Counted from the first letter of the stretch, positions 43,391-51,870 are shown. The stretch is 64,000 nt of DNA from Selenomonadaceae bacterium (GCA_017535925.1 JAFXTD010000055.1:1-64000); one strand, 5' to 3'. A program made the numbers and translations. Notes: a model not told the origin generated them from the letters alone.

Positions 43391-44290
43391 ATGAACATTG
43401 TAATCTGGGTTCAATACGATACTGTCGCCACACAAGACAAGCCCAAAGGTAAAACTCTTTTGGGAGCCGCTTTTGCCGCGCTCGACAAGCCTAAGGGTAG
43501 CGTCAACATTGTCGGCGTCGTCGAATCGGTTTCCATGCCCATTAACAAACTCAACACAATCGACAAACGCGAACTTGCCAACCTCGATTATGATTTGATT
43601 CTCGTGACGGGTCATGATGTCGACCTCGCTCCGATTTTGGCAGAGGCGGCGGCACTCGGCTTGGATACAGATAAATTTGTCCTCGACCGCACGATTTTAA
43701 TTCCTGGCTTCACGCTTGAAAAATACAAAGAGCTTCGGCATTCGGGCTTGTCGATTTTGTCAATGGGTTGGTGGGCAGGCATTGCCTATCACAAACTCGG
43801 ACTGCCCGAACTTTCCCCGACAATCGGCATGTACACTTCCGAAGAACACTTCATGAATTTCTTGCCGGAGGCGCGTTGGCATATCAAAAAGGATTTGCAC
43901 TTCGAACGCACGGAATACAATCACGACTTGGGCATAAACTATCCGATTTTCTGGCTTGACGGCACGCGCTGGTTCATGAACGGCTACACCAACGACGCCG
44001 ACGCTTTGGAAAGTTGGAACGAGCGCAAGGACAAAATTAATTGGTCAAACGTCCTCGTGACAATGCACACCACAAGCCCCGCCGTCTTGGAGCGTTTCGA
44101 CTGCCTGCCCTATCCGAAGAAAGCTTGCTTTGTTCCGTTTGAGACGGAGCTTGAATCGGGCTTTTACATTGATCCGAAACTTTGCGGCGGAAATCTTTTG
44201 CAGGCGGCGGAAGGCATTGCCACCGGCGAAGTCGCTGCCTATGACGTTTGGGATCTGTTGCTTTACGGCAAAAAAACTTTTATCAATTAG
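43391..44290 (+). CDS. DUF1919 family protein, probable glycan biosynthesis
   Basis: A 299-residue protein. The C-terminal part (about 115-200, LSILSMGWWAGIAYHKLGL and LSPTIGMYTSEEHFMNFLP) matches DUF1919, found in exopolysaccharide clusters and thought to be glycosyltransferase-related. The N-terminal part (about 1-110) is a Rossmann-like domain ending DYDLILVTGHDVD. GGAGG precedes the ATG. The TAG stop is supplied by a heptamer array. Its position after glmU fits a sugar-nucleotide-using enzyme, but no activity is known. Confidence 0.7.
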   Translation: MNIVIWVQYDTVATQDKPKGKTLLGAAFAALDKPKGSVNIVGVVESVSMPINKLNTIDKRELANLDYDLILVTGHDVDLAPILAEAAALGLDTDKFVLDRTILIPGFTLEKYKELRHSGLSILSMGWWAGIAYHKLGLPELSPTIGMYTSEEHFMNFLPEARWHIKKDLHFERTEYNHDLGINYPIFWLDGTRWFMNGYTNDADALESWNERKDKINWSNVLVTMHTTSPAVLERFDCLPYPKKACFVPFETELESGFYIDPKLCGGNLLQAAEGIATGEVAAYDVWDLLLYGKKTFIN

Positions 44291-44362
44291 GAATGAGGAA
44301 TTAGGAATTAGAAATGGGAATAAAAAAATAATTCCTAATTCCTAATTCCTAACTCCTAATTA
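44284..44362. repeat. Palindromic GGAATTA heptamer array, copy 5
   Basis: CAATTAGGAATGAGGAATTA faces AATTCCTAATTCCTAACTCC across AAATGGGAATAAAAAAA. It gives the stop codon of the preceding gene and ends about 10 bases before the prs ribosome-binding site. Confidence 0.85.
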
Positions 44363-44384
44363 AATTTTTGGGGAGCTGTTCAAA

Positions 44385-45344
44385 GTGAGCATTAGCACCG
44401 ATACGATTAGTAAACTCTGTTTGATGACGGGAAACGCCAATCCCGAACTGGCGCAGAAAATCGCCGACCATTTGGGCGTAAAAATTTTCGACACCTTCGT
44501 AGGACGCTTCAATAACGGTGAGTCGCAAGTCATGATTAAGGACAGCATTCGCGGCAAAGATATTTTTATCGTTCAGCCGACTTCGCAACCCGTCAACGAC
44601 AACTTGATGGACTTGCTGATTATGGCTGATGCCTGCAAGCGGGCTTCGGCGCACTCAATCACGGCGATTGTGCCTTACTACGCTTATGCCCGTCAAGACA
44701 GAAAAACTCGCGGGCGTGAACCGATTTCTGCCAAGCTCGTTGCAAACCTCATGGTCGCGGCGGGCATGAATCGCGTTTTGACTGTCGACTTGCACGCGGG
44801 ACAAATTCAAGGCTTCTTCGATATTCCCGTTGACCACCTCAAAGCGGCTCCCGTCCTCGCCGATTACTTCCGCGAACAAAATTTCGGCGATGATTTGGTT
44901 GTCGTCTCGCCCGACTTGGGCGGCGTCACTCGTGCAAGAGAACTTGCCGATTATCTCAAAGCTCCAATTGCAATTATTGAGAAGCGGCGTCCGCGTCCCG
45001 GCGAGGCTGAAGTCATGAGCATTATCGGCGACGTTAATGACAAAGTTGCGCTCATGGTTGACGACATTGTAGACACGGCAGGCAGTCTTTGCGAAGGTGC
45101 GAAGGCTCTCAAGAAACTCGGCGCAAAGAAAGTTATCGCCGCATGCACTCATGCCGTCCTAAGCAAAAACGCCGTCGAGAAAATCGACAACTCCGTTATG
45201 GAACAGCTCGTCATTACCGATACGATACCCTTGCCGCCCGAAAAGCAATCGCCAAAAATCACGGTGCTTAGCATGGCGCAAGCTATCGGCGACGTTATCT
45301 TGAACATTCAATCGCACCGCTCGGTCAGTGTGCTTTTTAAATAA
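44385..45344 (+). CDS. prs: Ribose-phosphate pyrophosphokinase (PRPP synthetase)
   Basis: Makes PRPP for nucleotides, histidine and tryptophan. The 319 residues show RFNNGESQVMIKDSIRGKDIFIVQPTS, YYAYARQDRKTRGREPISAKLVANL, the catalytic-loop KRRPRPGEAEVM, and the PRPP motif ALMVDDIVDTAGSL. The start is GTG with GGGGAG upstream. Downstream there is a strong terminator. Confidence 0.95.
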   Translation: MSISTDTISKLCLMTGNANPELAQKIADHLGVKIFDTFVGRFNNGESQVMIKDSIRGKDIFIVQPTSQPVNDNLMDLLIMADACKRASAHSITAIVPYYAYARQDRKTRGREPISAKLVANLMVAAGMNRVLTVDLHAGQIQGFFDIPVDHLKAAPVLADYFREQNFGDDLVVVSPDLGGVTRARELADYLKAPIAIIEKRRPRPGEAEVMSIIGDVNDKVALMVDDIVDTAGSLCEGAKALKKLGAKKVIAACTHAVLSKNAVEKIDNSVMEQLVITDTIPLPPEKQSPKITVLSMAQAIGDVILNIQSHRSVSVLFK

Positions 45345-45361
45345 TCGACAGAAAAATTTTT

Positions 45362-45389
45362 CGGCGGTGAGTGTTTGCCGCCGGTTTTT
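45362..45389 (+). terminator. Rho-independent terminator after prs
   Basis: CGGCGG (45362-45367) pairs with CCGCCG (45378-45383) and is followed by GTTTTTA. Confidence 0.8.
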
Positions 45390-45410
45390 ATTTGACGGGA
45401 GGAGTTTCTT

Positions 45411-45731
45411 ATGCCGTCACCTCAACCCAACGTAAAAAGTCAAGCTCGCGAACGCCCGACTTACGAAGAAATGCTTTGGGAACAATTGCAGGATACAAAA
45501 AACGAAATCAAAGATACACGCAAGGAACTCAATCAGCGCATGGACAGGCTTGAACGCAGAATGGACAGAATCGAAAATCGCTTAGATGAACAAGACAAAA
45601 AAATAGACAGGCTCGCCGATAAAATTGATGATTTGCATAAAGAAATAAAATCTTCGACGGGGCACATTTCCATCGCAAATATTTCTACGGTAGGCATTGC
45701 GCTCGGCGTACTTTATTCGATACTCAAGTGA
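45411..45731 (+). CDS. Small coiled-coil protein with C-terminal membrane segment
   Basis: A 106-residue protein. Residues 20-80 are heptad-rich (LQDTKNEIKDTRKELNQRMD, DRIENRLDEQDKKIDRLADK), followed by a hydrophobic segment (ISTVGIALGVLYSIL). The arrangement resembles many small tail-anchored coiled-coil proteins of unknown function. GGGAGGAG lies upstream of the ATG. It is 18 bp before htpG. Confidence 0.7.
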   Translation: MPSPQPNVKSQARERPTYEEMLWEQLQDTKNEIKDTRKELNQRMDRLERRMDRIENRLDEQDKKIDRLADKIDDLHKEIKSSTGHISIANISTVGIALGVLYSILK

Positions 45732-45749
45732 CAAGGAGGAAAATATTTT

Positions 45750-47651
45750 ATGTCTGTTGAAAAGTTGCAGTTCCAAGCAGAAACCAAACGGCTTTTGGAT
45801 TTGGTTGTGAATTCGATTTACACGAACAAGGAAATTTTTTTGCGCGAACTCATTTCAAATGCAAGCGACGCCCTCGACAAATTGCGCATTGAATCATTGA
45901 CGAACAAAAACCTCGAAGGCGACGAGGAGCCCGAAATTTTTATCGTGCCCGACGCCGCGACCAAGACCATTACGATTTCGGATAACGGTATCGGCATGAC
46001 ACGCGACGAAGTCATTTCCAATATCGGAACAATCGCCAAGAGCGGCACCAAAGATTTTCTTGACAAAATCCGCGAGGCAAGCGGCTCGGCGGCTCAAGAA
46101 CTTATCGGGCAATTCGGCGTGGGATTTTATTCCGCGTTCATTGTTGCCGAAAAAGTCGAACTGATAACGCGCAAGGCGGGCACTGCTCAAGCCGTCAAGT
46201 GGACATCAAGCGGCGCGGGCGAATACGAACTTGAAGACAGCGAAAAAGATTCTTGCGGCACGATAATCATTCTTCATCTCAAGCCCGAATTTTGCGGCGA
46301 CGACGAATATAATTTCACCGACGTTTACGAAATCGAGCGGCTTGTCAAAAAATATTCCGACTTCGTTCGCTACCCGATTAAAATGAATTTCGAGGTCAAG
46401 GGCAAGGAAGAAGACGAGCCGACGATTGAAATTCGCACGGTCAATTCCATGAAGCCTCTTTGGACACGCAACAAATCCGAAATCACGCGCGAAGAGTACG
46501 ACGAATTTTTCAAGCAACAACTGCACGAGTGGGAGGCTCCGCTTGAAATTTTCCATGTCAAGGCGGAAGGCACCGTCGAATACACCGCGCTGCTTTGCAT
46601 TCCCAAGCACGCCGCGTACAATCTTTATTACACCGATTATGAGGCGGGCTTGCAACTTTATTCGCGGCATGTCTTCATAATGGACAAGTGCAAAGATTTT
46701 CTGCCGGAGTATCTGCGTTTCGCGAAAGGCTTGGTTGATTCGCCCGACTTGCCGCTGAATATTTCCCGCGAGATTCTCCAGCAGAGCTACGAGGTAAAAG
46801 TTATCGGCAAGGCTTTAGAAAAAAATATTCAGAGACAACTGGGCAAGCTGCTCAAAGACGACCGCGACAAGTACGAGGAATTTTGGCGCGAGTTCGGAAA
46901 GTCAATCAAGCTTGGCGTCTACAACAGCATGTTCGATACGAAACTCAAAGACAGCTTGAAAGATTTGCTCCTCTTCCAAACTTCGCACGAAGGGAAATTG
47001 TCGACGCTTGCCGAGTACGTCGAACGCATGCCCGACTTCCAGAAAAAAATTTATGTGGCACCGGGCAAGGATGCGGCGGCGATTGAGCACCTTCCGCAAA
47101 TGGAAATCCTTCGCGAGCGCGGGCTTGAAGTCATTTACTTGACCGACCCCGTCGACGAATTTACGATTCAAGTGCTCAAGTCTTACGCCGAAAAAGAATT
47201 CCAATCGATAACCCGCGAAGAGTTCGAGCTTGACGACGCCGAGTCTCAAAAAGTCAAAGCGGAAATCGAGGAAATTGCCAAGACCCGCGAAGATTTACTC
47301 AAGGACGTTAAAGAGGCAATCGGCGAACCCGTCAAAGAAGTTCGTTTGACTTCGCGGTTAAAATCGGGCGCGGTGTGTTTGGTCACGGGTGAGGGCGGCC
47401 CTTCGCTGTCAATGGAAAAAACTTTCGAGGCAATGAACAACCCTCTGTTCAAGGCGACGCAAATTTTGGAGCTCAACCCGAATCACGCGGTGTTCAAAAA
47501 GTTGGAGGCACTTCACGAACAGGGCAAAGATTCTCAAGCGTTCAAAGACCTCTGCACGACGCTTTATTCATTGGCACTTTTAATCGAAGGCGTCATGCCT
47601 CAAAACCCCGCCGACCTCGCCAACAAAGTCACCGACCTCTTGACAAGATGA
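45750..47651 (+). CDS. htpG: Molecular chaperone HtpG (Hsp90)
   Basis: A cytoplasmic ATP-dependent chaperone of 633 residues. The N-terminal GHKL ATPase has EIFLRELISNASDALDKLR, DNGIGMTRDEV, GTIAKSG and IGQFGVGFYSAF. The middle domain has LPLNISREILQQS and the C-terminal dimerisation part ends ALLIEGVMPQNP. GGAGG lies eleven bases before the ATG. Confidence 0.96.
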   Translation: MSVEKLQFQAETKRLLDLVVNSIYTNKEIFLRELISNASDALDKLRIESLTNKNLEGDEEPEIFIVPDAATKTITISDNGIGMTRDEVISNIGTIAKSGTKDFLDKIREASGSAAQELIGQFGVGFYSAFIVAEKVELITRKAGTAQAVKWTSSGAGEYELEDSEKDSCGTIIILHLKPEFCGDDEYNFTDVYEIERLVKKYSDFVRYPIKMNFEVKGKEEDEPTIEIRTVNSMKPLWTRNKSEITREEYDEFFKQQLHEWEAPLEIFHVKAEGTVEYTALLCIPKHAAYNLYYTDYEAGLQLYSRHVFIMDKCKDFLPEYLRFAKGLVDSPDLPLNISREILQQSYEVKVIGKALEKNIQRQLGKLLKDDRDKYEEFWREFGKSIKLGVYNSMFDTKLKDSLKDLLLFQTSHEGKLSTLAEYVERMPDFQKKIYVAPGKDAAAIEHLPQMEILRERGLEVIYLTDPVDEFTIQVLKSYAEKEFQSITREEFELDDAESQKVKAEIEEIAKTREDLLKDVKEAIGEPVKEVRLTSRLKSGAVCLVTGEGGPSLSMEKTFEAMNNPLFKATQILELNPNHAVFKKLEALHEQGKDSQAFKDLCTTLYSLALLIEGVMPQNPADLANKVTDLLTR

Positions 47652-47656
47652 TAATT

Positions 47657-47685
47657 TGCATTTCGCAAATAAATCGTTTACAATC
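47657..47685 (+). promoter_or_regulatory. Promoter of the pyrK-SPL-pyrD operon
   Basis: TTGCAT (47657-47662), 17 bases, TACAAT (47680-47685). Transcription would start near 47692, at the edge of a hairpin with a T run (47686-47710). Confidence 0.65.
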
Positions 47686-47710
47686 CCTCTTCAAACGGAG
47701 GGATTTTTTT
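47686..47710 (+). terminator. Short terminator-like hairpin after htpG
   Basis: CCCTC, loop TTCAAACG, GAGGG, then ATTTTTTTT. It ends the htpG transcript but also sits at the predicted pyrK start site, so it is not a classical attenuator unless transcription starts earlier. Confidence 0.65.
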
Positions 47711-47723
47711 TGGGAGTGATTGT

Positions 47724-48491
47724 ATGGCAAAAACTTTTAACGCAAAAATTTTATCGAACGAGGCGGTCGCCGAAAAAATTTTCCGCTTGACAGTCGACGC
47801 GCCCGAACTTGCCGAAAATGCGCGGGCAGGTCAATTCGTTCAAGTAAAAATTTCTGACGAGTTCACGTTGCGCAGACCTCTGGGAATTGCAAGTGCTTCC
47901 GGCGGTCGTGTGAAAATTTTTTATCGGGCAGTCGGACGCGGCACCGAAACTTTATCGGCGAAGAAGGCGGGCGAATTTTTAAATATTCTCGGCACGCTCG
48001 GCAACGGCTACACTCTTCGCAACGGAAAAATTTTATTGGTCGGCGGCGGCATGGGACTTGCTCCTCTGCTCTGCGCGGCGGAAAAATTTTCTGCAAATGT
48101 TTTAATCGGCGGCAGAACCAAAGCCGAAGTTACTTTTTGGCAAGAGGAATTTCGTCCGCATGTCGAAAAAATTTTTGTCACGACGGACGACGGCTCCTAC
48201 GCCAAAAAAGGTTTCGTGATTGACTTGTTGCCCGAAGTTTTGTCGGCGGAAAATTATTCGGCGATTTACACTTGCGGCCCCGAAATCATGATGCGCGGCG
48301 TCGCCCGTCAAGCTCTCGAAAAAAATTTGCCCTGCGAAGTCTCTTTCGAAAAGCGGATGGCTTGCGGGCTCGGCGCGTGTTTAAGTTGTTCGATTGATAC
48401 GGTCGGCGGCAGAAAAAAAGTTTGCAAGGACGGTCCAATCTTCGACGCAAAAGAGGTCTTCGAATTTGAATCCGATAATCAAAAAAATTGA
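47724..48491 (+). CDS. pyrK: Dihydroorotate dehydrogenase B electron transfer subunit PyrK
   Basis: Carries electrons from PyrD-B to NAD. The FAD domain has GQFVQVKISDEFTLRRPLGIAS, the NAD domain LLVGGGMGLAPLLCAAE and IYTCGPEIMM. A C-terminal [2Fe-2S] site is given by four cysteines in CGLGACLSC and VCKDGP. The 255-residue length is normal. The next gene starts inside it. PyrD is two genes downstream. Confidence 0.94.
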   Translation: MAKTFNAKILSNEAVAEKIFRLTVDAPELAENARAGQFVQVKISDEFTLRRPLGIASASGGRVKIFYRAVGRGTETLSAKKAGEFLNILGTLGNGYTLRNGKILLVGGGMGLAPLLCAAEKFSANVLIGGRTKAEVTFWQEEFRPHVEKIFVTTDDGSYAKKGFVIDLLPEVLSAENYSAIYTCGPEIMMRGVARQALEKNLPCEVSFEKRMACGLGACLSCSIDTVGGRKKVCKDGPIFDAKEVFEFESDNQKN

Positions 48492-49338
48492 AGTAAAAAG
48501 TATCGTGACGAAATCCAATTTGCCCGTGAGCGATTATTCCGTAAATCCTTATGTCGGTTGCACGCACGCCTGTAAATATTGCTACGCCTGCTTCATGAAA
48601 AAATTCAGCGGGCACGAAGAAGAGTGGGGCACTTTCCTCGACGTGAAGTTTTGGAACAAAATAAAAAATCCTCAACGCTGCGCCGGCAAAAGTTTTTTTA
48701 TGAGCTCCGTGACCGACCCTTACAATCCGCAGGAAGAAATTTACAAACGCACCCGCGAATTCCTCGAAACTTTTCAAGGCGTCGATATAAATTTGAGTTT
48801 GCAGACGAAATCGGATTTGATTCTGCGCGACCTCGATTTGATTAAAACTTTCAAAAATGTTCGCGTGGGGTTCAGCATAAACACTCTCGACGAAAATTTT
48901 AAAGACGACATGGACAACGCCGTTTCGATTGAACGTCGGCTTGCGGCGATGAAAATTTTGCACGAGGCGGGAATAAGGACGACGTGTTTTATTTCGCCGA
49001 TTTTTCCCGGCATAACCGATTGTGTTGCGATAATCGACGCGGCGAAAAATTTTTGCAATCTCGTTTGGCTGGAGAATTTGAATCTTCGCGGGAACTTCAA
49101 ACCGAAAATTCTTTCATACGTCAAAGAAAAATATCCGAAACTTTTTCCGCTCTACAACGAAATTTATCACAAAAAAAATTTGCGCTACTGGTTTGAGCTG
49201 CACAAGATTATTGAAGACTATGCCGCGAAAAATAATTTGGAATACGTGCGCAACCGCGACGACCTGCAAAGAGACTTCGACGCGCCGCCCGTGATTGTGA
49301 ATTTCTTTTTTCATGAGCAGATTAAAAAAGTCAGATGA
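48466..49338 (+). CDS. Radical SAM protein, SPL-like (COG1533 type)
   Basis: About 290 residues with the radical SAM cysteines in GCTHACKYCYACF (CxxxCxxC) and a TIM-barrel core. The SVTDPYNPQEEIYKRTREFLETF motif is typical of spore photoproduct lyase-like proteins, though the full lyase and its C-terminal features are absent. The TTG at 48466 with GAGG nine bases upstream is the best start; it overlaps pyrK by 26 bases. Its insertion inside a pyrimidine operon is unusual and no substrate is known. Confidence 0.8.
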   Translation: MNPIIKKIEVKSIVTKSNLPVSDYSVNPYVGCTHACKYCYACFMKKFSGHEEEWGTFLDVKFWNKIKNPQRCAGKSFFMSSVTDPYNPQEEIYKRTREFLETFQGVDINLSLQTKSDLILRDLDLIKTFKNVRVGFSINTLDENFKDDMDNAVSIERRLAAMKILHEAGIRTTCFISPIFPGITDCVAIIDAAKNFCNLVWLENLNLRGNFKPKILSYVKEKYPKLFPLYNEIYHKKNLRYWFELHKIIEDYAAKNNLEYVRNRDDLQRDFDAPPVIVNFFFHEQIKKVR

Positions 49339-49356
49339 TTTCAGGAGGCGAGGCGT

Positions 49357-50652
49357 TTGAATAATTTTTCTTTCCTCAAAGACAAGCCCGAATATCGCTC
49401 TTTTTCCAAAGACTGTATCGACGCGGAGGCTGCGTTCCGAACTTCTTACGACTCTTGCGTCAAGTTGGTCAGGACGGCTCTCGACGCGGCGATTAAATGG
49501 CTTTACGCGACCGAAAAAAAAATCCCGCCCGGCAATTTATTTGAGCTGATTGAACAGGCGGGCTTCGATAAAGATTTGGCGGACAAGCTCCACTACTGCC
49601 GAATCGCGGGCAACGAGGCGATTCACAATGAAAAAGAATTTTCAGCTCACGAGGCTCGGCAATGTTTGAAAAATCTTTTTGACTTCGTTCAGTGGATTGA
49701 CGCCCGCTACGGAAAAAATTTTTCGCCGCGAACTTTCAACACGGCAGAAAATATTTTGCAAACGGAATTGTGCGGCATGAAACTCAACACGCCGATATTT
49801 GCCGCGTCGGGGACATTCGGTTTCGGCGAGGAGTTTGAAAGCTTCGTCGACCTCGAACGACTCGGCGGCGTCATGGTTAAGTGTATCACGCTCAAGCCGC
49901 GCAGAGGCAATGACGGCGTGCGAATCACAGAGACGCCTTCGGGCATGTTGAATTGTATCGGCTTGGAAAATCCCGGCGTCGAAGTTTTCTTGTCGAAGAT
50001 TCTTCCGCGCATAAAAAATAAAATGAACGTCGTAGTGAACGTGAGCGGCTCAAGCGTCGAGGATTATGCAAGGCTTGCAAAACTTCTTGATGTTGAGGGC
50101 GTCGCGGCGATTGAACTCAATATCAGCTGCCCGAATGTCAAAGACGGCGGAATAATTTTCGGCACCGACGAACGGCAAGCGGCTAAAGTCACAAGTGCGG
50201 CGAAAAAATCTACACGCAAGCCCGTTATCGTCAAGCTCAGCCCGAACGTCACGGACATAACAAAAATTGCGCGGGCAGTCGAGGCGGCGGGTGCCGATTG
50301 CCTTTCGCTGATAAACACACTCATGGGCATGGAAATAAATATTCACACTTGGCGACCGACACTCGGAAATATCACGGGCGGACTTTCGGGCGGCGCGATA
50401 AAACCGATTGCCGTGAGGATGGTTTGGCAAGTTTCGCAAGCGGTCAAAGTTCCGATAATCGGAATGGGTGGAATTCGTTCGGCTTCCGATGCGGCAGAAT
50501 TTTTCTTGGCGGGAGCCTCTGCCGTAGCAATCGGAACCTCAAATTTCGCCGAGCCCTCAATCACAATGAAAATCGCCGACGACTTGGAAAAATATCTGCG
50601 CAGTTGCGGCTTGAAAAATATTAAAGAACTTATCGGCAAACTCAAAGCATAA
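49357..50652 (+). CDS. pyrD: DUF4145-PyrD fusion: dihydroorotate dehydrogenase B catalytic subunit
   Basis: Residues 1-125 match the DUF4145 domain of restriction and helicase proteins (EYRSFSKDCIDAEAAFRTSY, ARTALDAAIKWLY-like VRTALDAAIKWLYA, LHYCRIAGNEAIHNEKEF). Residues 131-431 are a complete class 1B PyrD: AASGTFGFGEEFESFVDLER, the active-site Cys in ELNISCPNVKDGG, VKLSPNVTDI, NITGGLSGGAIKP, GMGGIRSASDA and GASAVAIGTSNF. It oxidises dihydroorotate to orotate, with PyrK as partner. The TTG start after AGGAGG gives the fusion; no ribosome-binding site for a separate pyrD was seen. Confidence 0.9.
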   Translation: MNNFSFLKDKPEYRSFSKDCIDAEAAFRTSYDSCVKLVRTALDAAIKWLYATEKKIPPGNLFELIEQAGFDKDLADKLHYCRIAGNEAIHNEKEFSAHEARQCLKNLFDFVQWIDARYGKNFSPRTFNTAENILQTELCGMKLNTPIFAASGTFGFGEEFESFVDLERLGGVMVKCITLKPRRGNDGVRITETPSGMLNCIGLENPGVEVFLSKILPRIKNKMNVVVNVSGSSVEDYARLAKLLDVEGVAAIELNISCPNVKDGGIIFGTDERQAAKVTSAAKKSTRKPVIVKLSPNVTDITKIARAVEAAGADCLSLINTLMGMEINIHTWRPTLGNITGGLSGGAIKPIAVRMVWQVSQAVKVPIIGMGGIRSASDAAEFFLAGASAVAIGTSNFAEPSITMKIADDLEKYLRSCGLKNIKELIGKLKA

Positions 50653-50660
50653 AAAAATTA

Positions 50661-50687
50661 TCCCCGACAAGTGAGCGGGGATTTTTT
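50661..50687 (+). terminator. Rho-independent terminator after pyrD
   Basis: TCCCCG (50661-50666), loop, CGGGGA (50676-50681), then TTTTTT. Confidence 0.85.
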
Positions 50688-50697
50688 ATCAACCTTC

Positions 50698-50900
50698 AGA
50701 AAGCAGCGGTGAGGAAGAACCCGGCCGTCATGGATGACGGCCGCCACGCCGCACTGAAACAGGATGTTTCTGCGGCGTCGCCCCTGCGAGGTGCCCTTTC
50801 TTTTTGTAACTTTTTCTTTGGGCATGCAAAGAAAAAGTTTTTCAATAAACTAAAACTCGTTAACCGTTAAATCGAAGTGACAAGCTTCGAACTGCAACAG
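50698..50900 (-). repeat. Multi-hairpin dispersed element, copy 6
   Basis: P3 is GGCCGTCAT/ATGACGGCC, P2 is GAAACA/TGTTTC around GGA and P1 is AACTTTTTCTTTG/CAAAGAAAAAGTT. The flanks GCGAGGTGCCCTTTC and CGTTAAATCGAAGTGA match copy 3. Beyond it, 50900-50980 is a stretch of about 80 bases with no gene. Within that stretch GCCC and GGGC flank TCTTT/AAAGA as a possible extra hairpin. Confidence 0.75.
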
Positions 50901-50980
50901 CCGGTTCTGCGTGCCCACTCTTTGGCAAAGACGGGGGCTCCCAAAAGCTTAATTTTTTGTTGCGGGAGTTAATCTGAATA

Positions 50981-51009
50981 TTGACTGAAAGATAATGATT
51001 TGTTACAAT
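50981..51009 (+). promoter_or_regulatory. Promoter of the stp-pknB-rsgA operon
   Basis: TTGACT (50981-50986), 17 bases, TACAAT (51004-51009). The leader to the stp TTG is about 40 nt. Confidence 0.8.
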
Positions 51010-51055
51010 CAATCAAAGAAATGCACTCGTCAGATTCATGAAGAGGTGAACTATC

Positions 51056-51757
51056 TTGGCGAAGGTATATCAAGCAACAAACGTGGGCAAAGTTCGTTAT
51101 AACAACGAGGATTCGTTGGCAGTGATAGAACCGGAAACATATGTGGTGGCGGATGGAATGGGCGGAGCTCAAGCGGGCGAAGTGGCAAGCCGAATGTTGG
51201 TTGAGACCGTGAAAAATTTTTTGTTGAAGACGCCGCGCCCTTGGCATGAAAAAATTTTGGCGCAGGCAATTCTCTTGGCGAACGACAAAATTTTAAACAC
51301 GGCTCGTCGGCACGGGGAATATCACGGCATGGGCACGACCGCAACGGTTTTATCACTTGAAGGCAGGCAAGCTTACTTCGCGCACGTCGGCGACAGTCGG
51401 CTTTATCTTCTGCGCGGAAATTCTTTTAAACAGATGACCGAAGACCATTCCTATGTTGAGACTTTGGTGAGGCGCGGCGAACTTACGGCGGGGGAAGCGC
51501 GTATTCACCCGATGAAAAATGTTTTGACTCAAGCGGTCGGTGCGGTGACCAATCTTCAAATCGACACGGCAAGTTTCCAAGCGGAGCCCGGCGATTTATT
51601 TTTGCTTTGCTCGGACGGACTTACAAACATGGTTGACGACGTAAGCATTGCAAAAATTTTGAAGACAGCCGCCAATCCTGCCGACGCACTTATTGAAGCC
51701 GCATTGAACGCCGGCGGCAAGGATAATATTTCTGTTATTGTCGCAGGAGTTGATTAA
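51056..51757 (+). CDS. stp: PP2C-type serine/threonine phosphatase Stp/PrpC
   Basis: The cognate phosphatase of the PASTA kinase. The 233 residues show NVGKVRYNNEDSLAV, VVADGMGGAQAGEVAS (metal-binding aspartate and glycines), GMGTTATVLSL, AHVGDSRLYLLR, DLFLLCSDGLTNMV and GKDNISVIVAGV. The start is TTG with GAGGTGAA upstream. The kinase is 113 bp downstream. Confidence 0.94.
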   Translation: MAKVYQATNVGKVRYNNEDSLAVIEPETYVVADGMGGAQAGEVASRMLVETVKNFLLKTPRPWHEKILAQAILLANDKILNTARRHGEYHGMGTTATVLSLEGRQAYFAHVGDSRLYLLRGNSFKQMTEDHSYVETLVRRGELTAGEARIHPMKNVLTQAVGAVTNLQIDTASFQAEPGDLFLLCSDGLTNMVDDVSIAKILKTAANPADALIEAALNAGGKDNISVIVAGVD

Positions 51758-51758
51758 A

Positions 51759-51857
51759 ATGGTTCGCGAAATTTTTTATTGCGTATTGAATTTTTATCAT
51801 GCAATGCGCGGCACGATTGACTTTGCCTGTCGCATTGCGCACGACGCATTGACTTAA
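51759..51857 (+). CDS. Putative 32-residue small protein between stp and pknB
   Basis: ATG 51759 with AGGAG nine to ten bases upstream; the frame ends at 51857 just ahead of the pknB ribosome-binding site (AAGGAG). The product runs MVREIFYCVLNFYHAMRGTI and ends ACRIAHDALT, a probable short amphipathic helix with two cysteines. The DNA also has inverted repeats (GCAATGCGC and GCGCATTGC-like). It may be a real small protein or a spacer. Confidence 0.4.
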   Translation: MVREIFYCVLNFYHAMRGTIDFACRIAHDALT

Positions 51858-51870
51858 GGAGCCGGAAAAA

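Noticed and set aside
47686-47710. Classical PyrR-type attenuator before pyrK
   Set aside because: The hairpin coincides with the predicted transcription start and there is no antiterminator partner or PyrR-binding loop.
48466-49338. A true spore photoproduct lyase and hence a spore former
   Set aside because: The radical SAM core fits, but the diagnostic C-terminal cysteine region is not evident and no sporulation gene is in the window.
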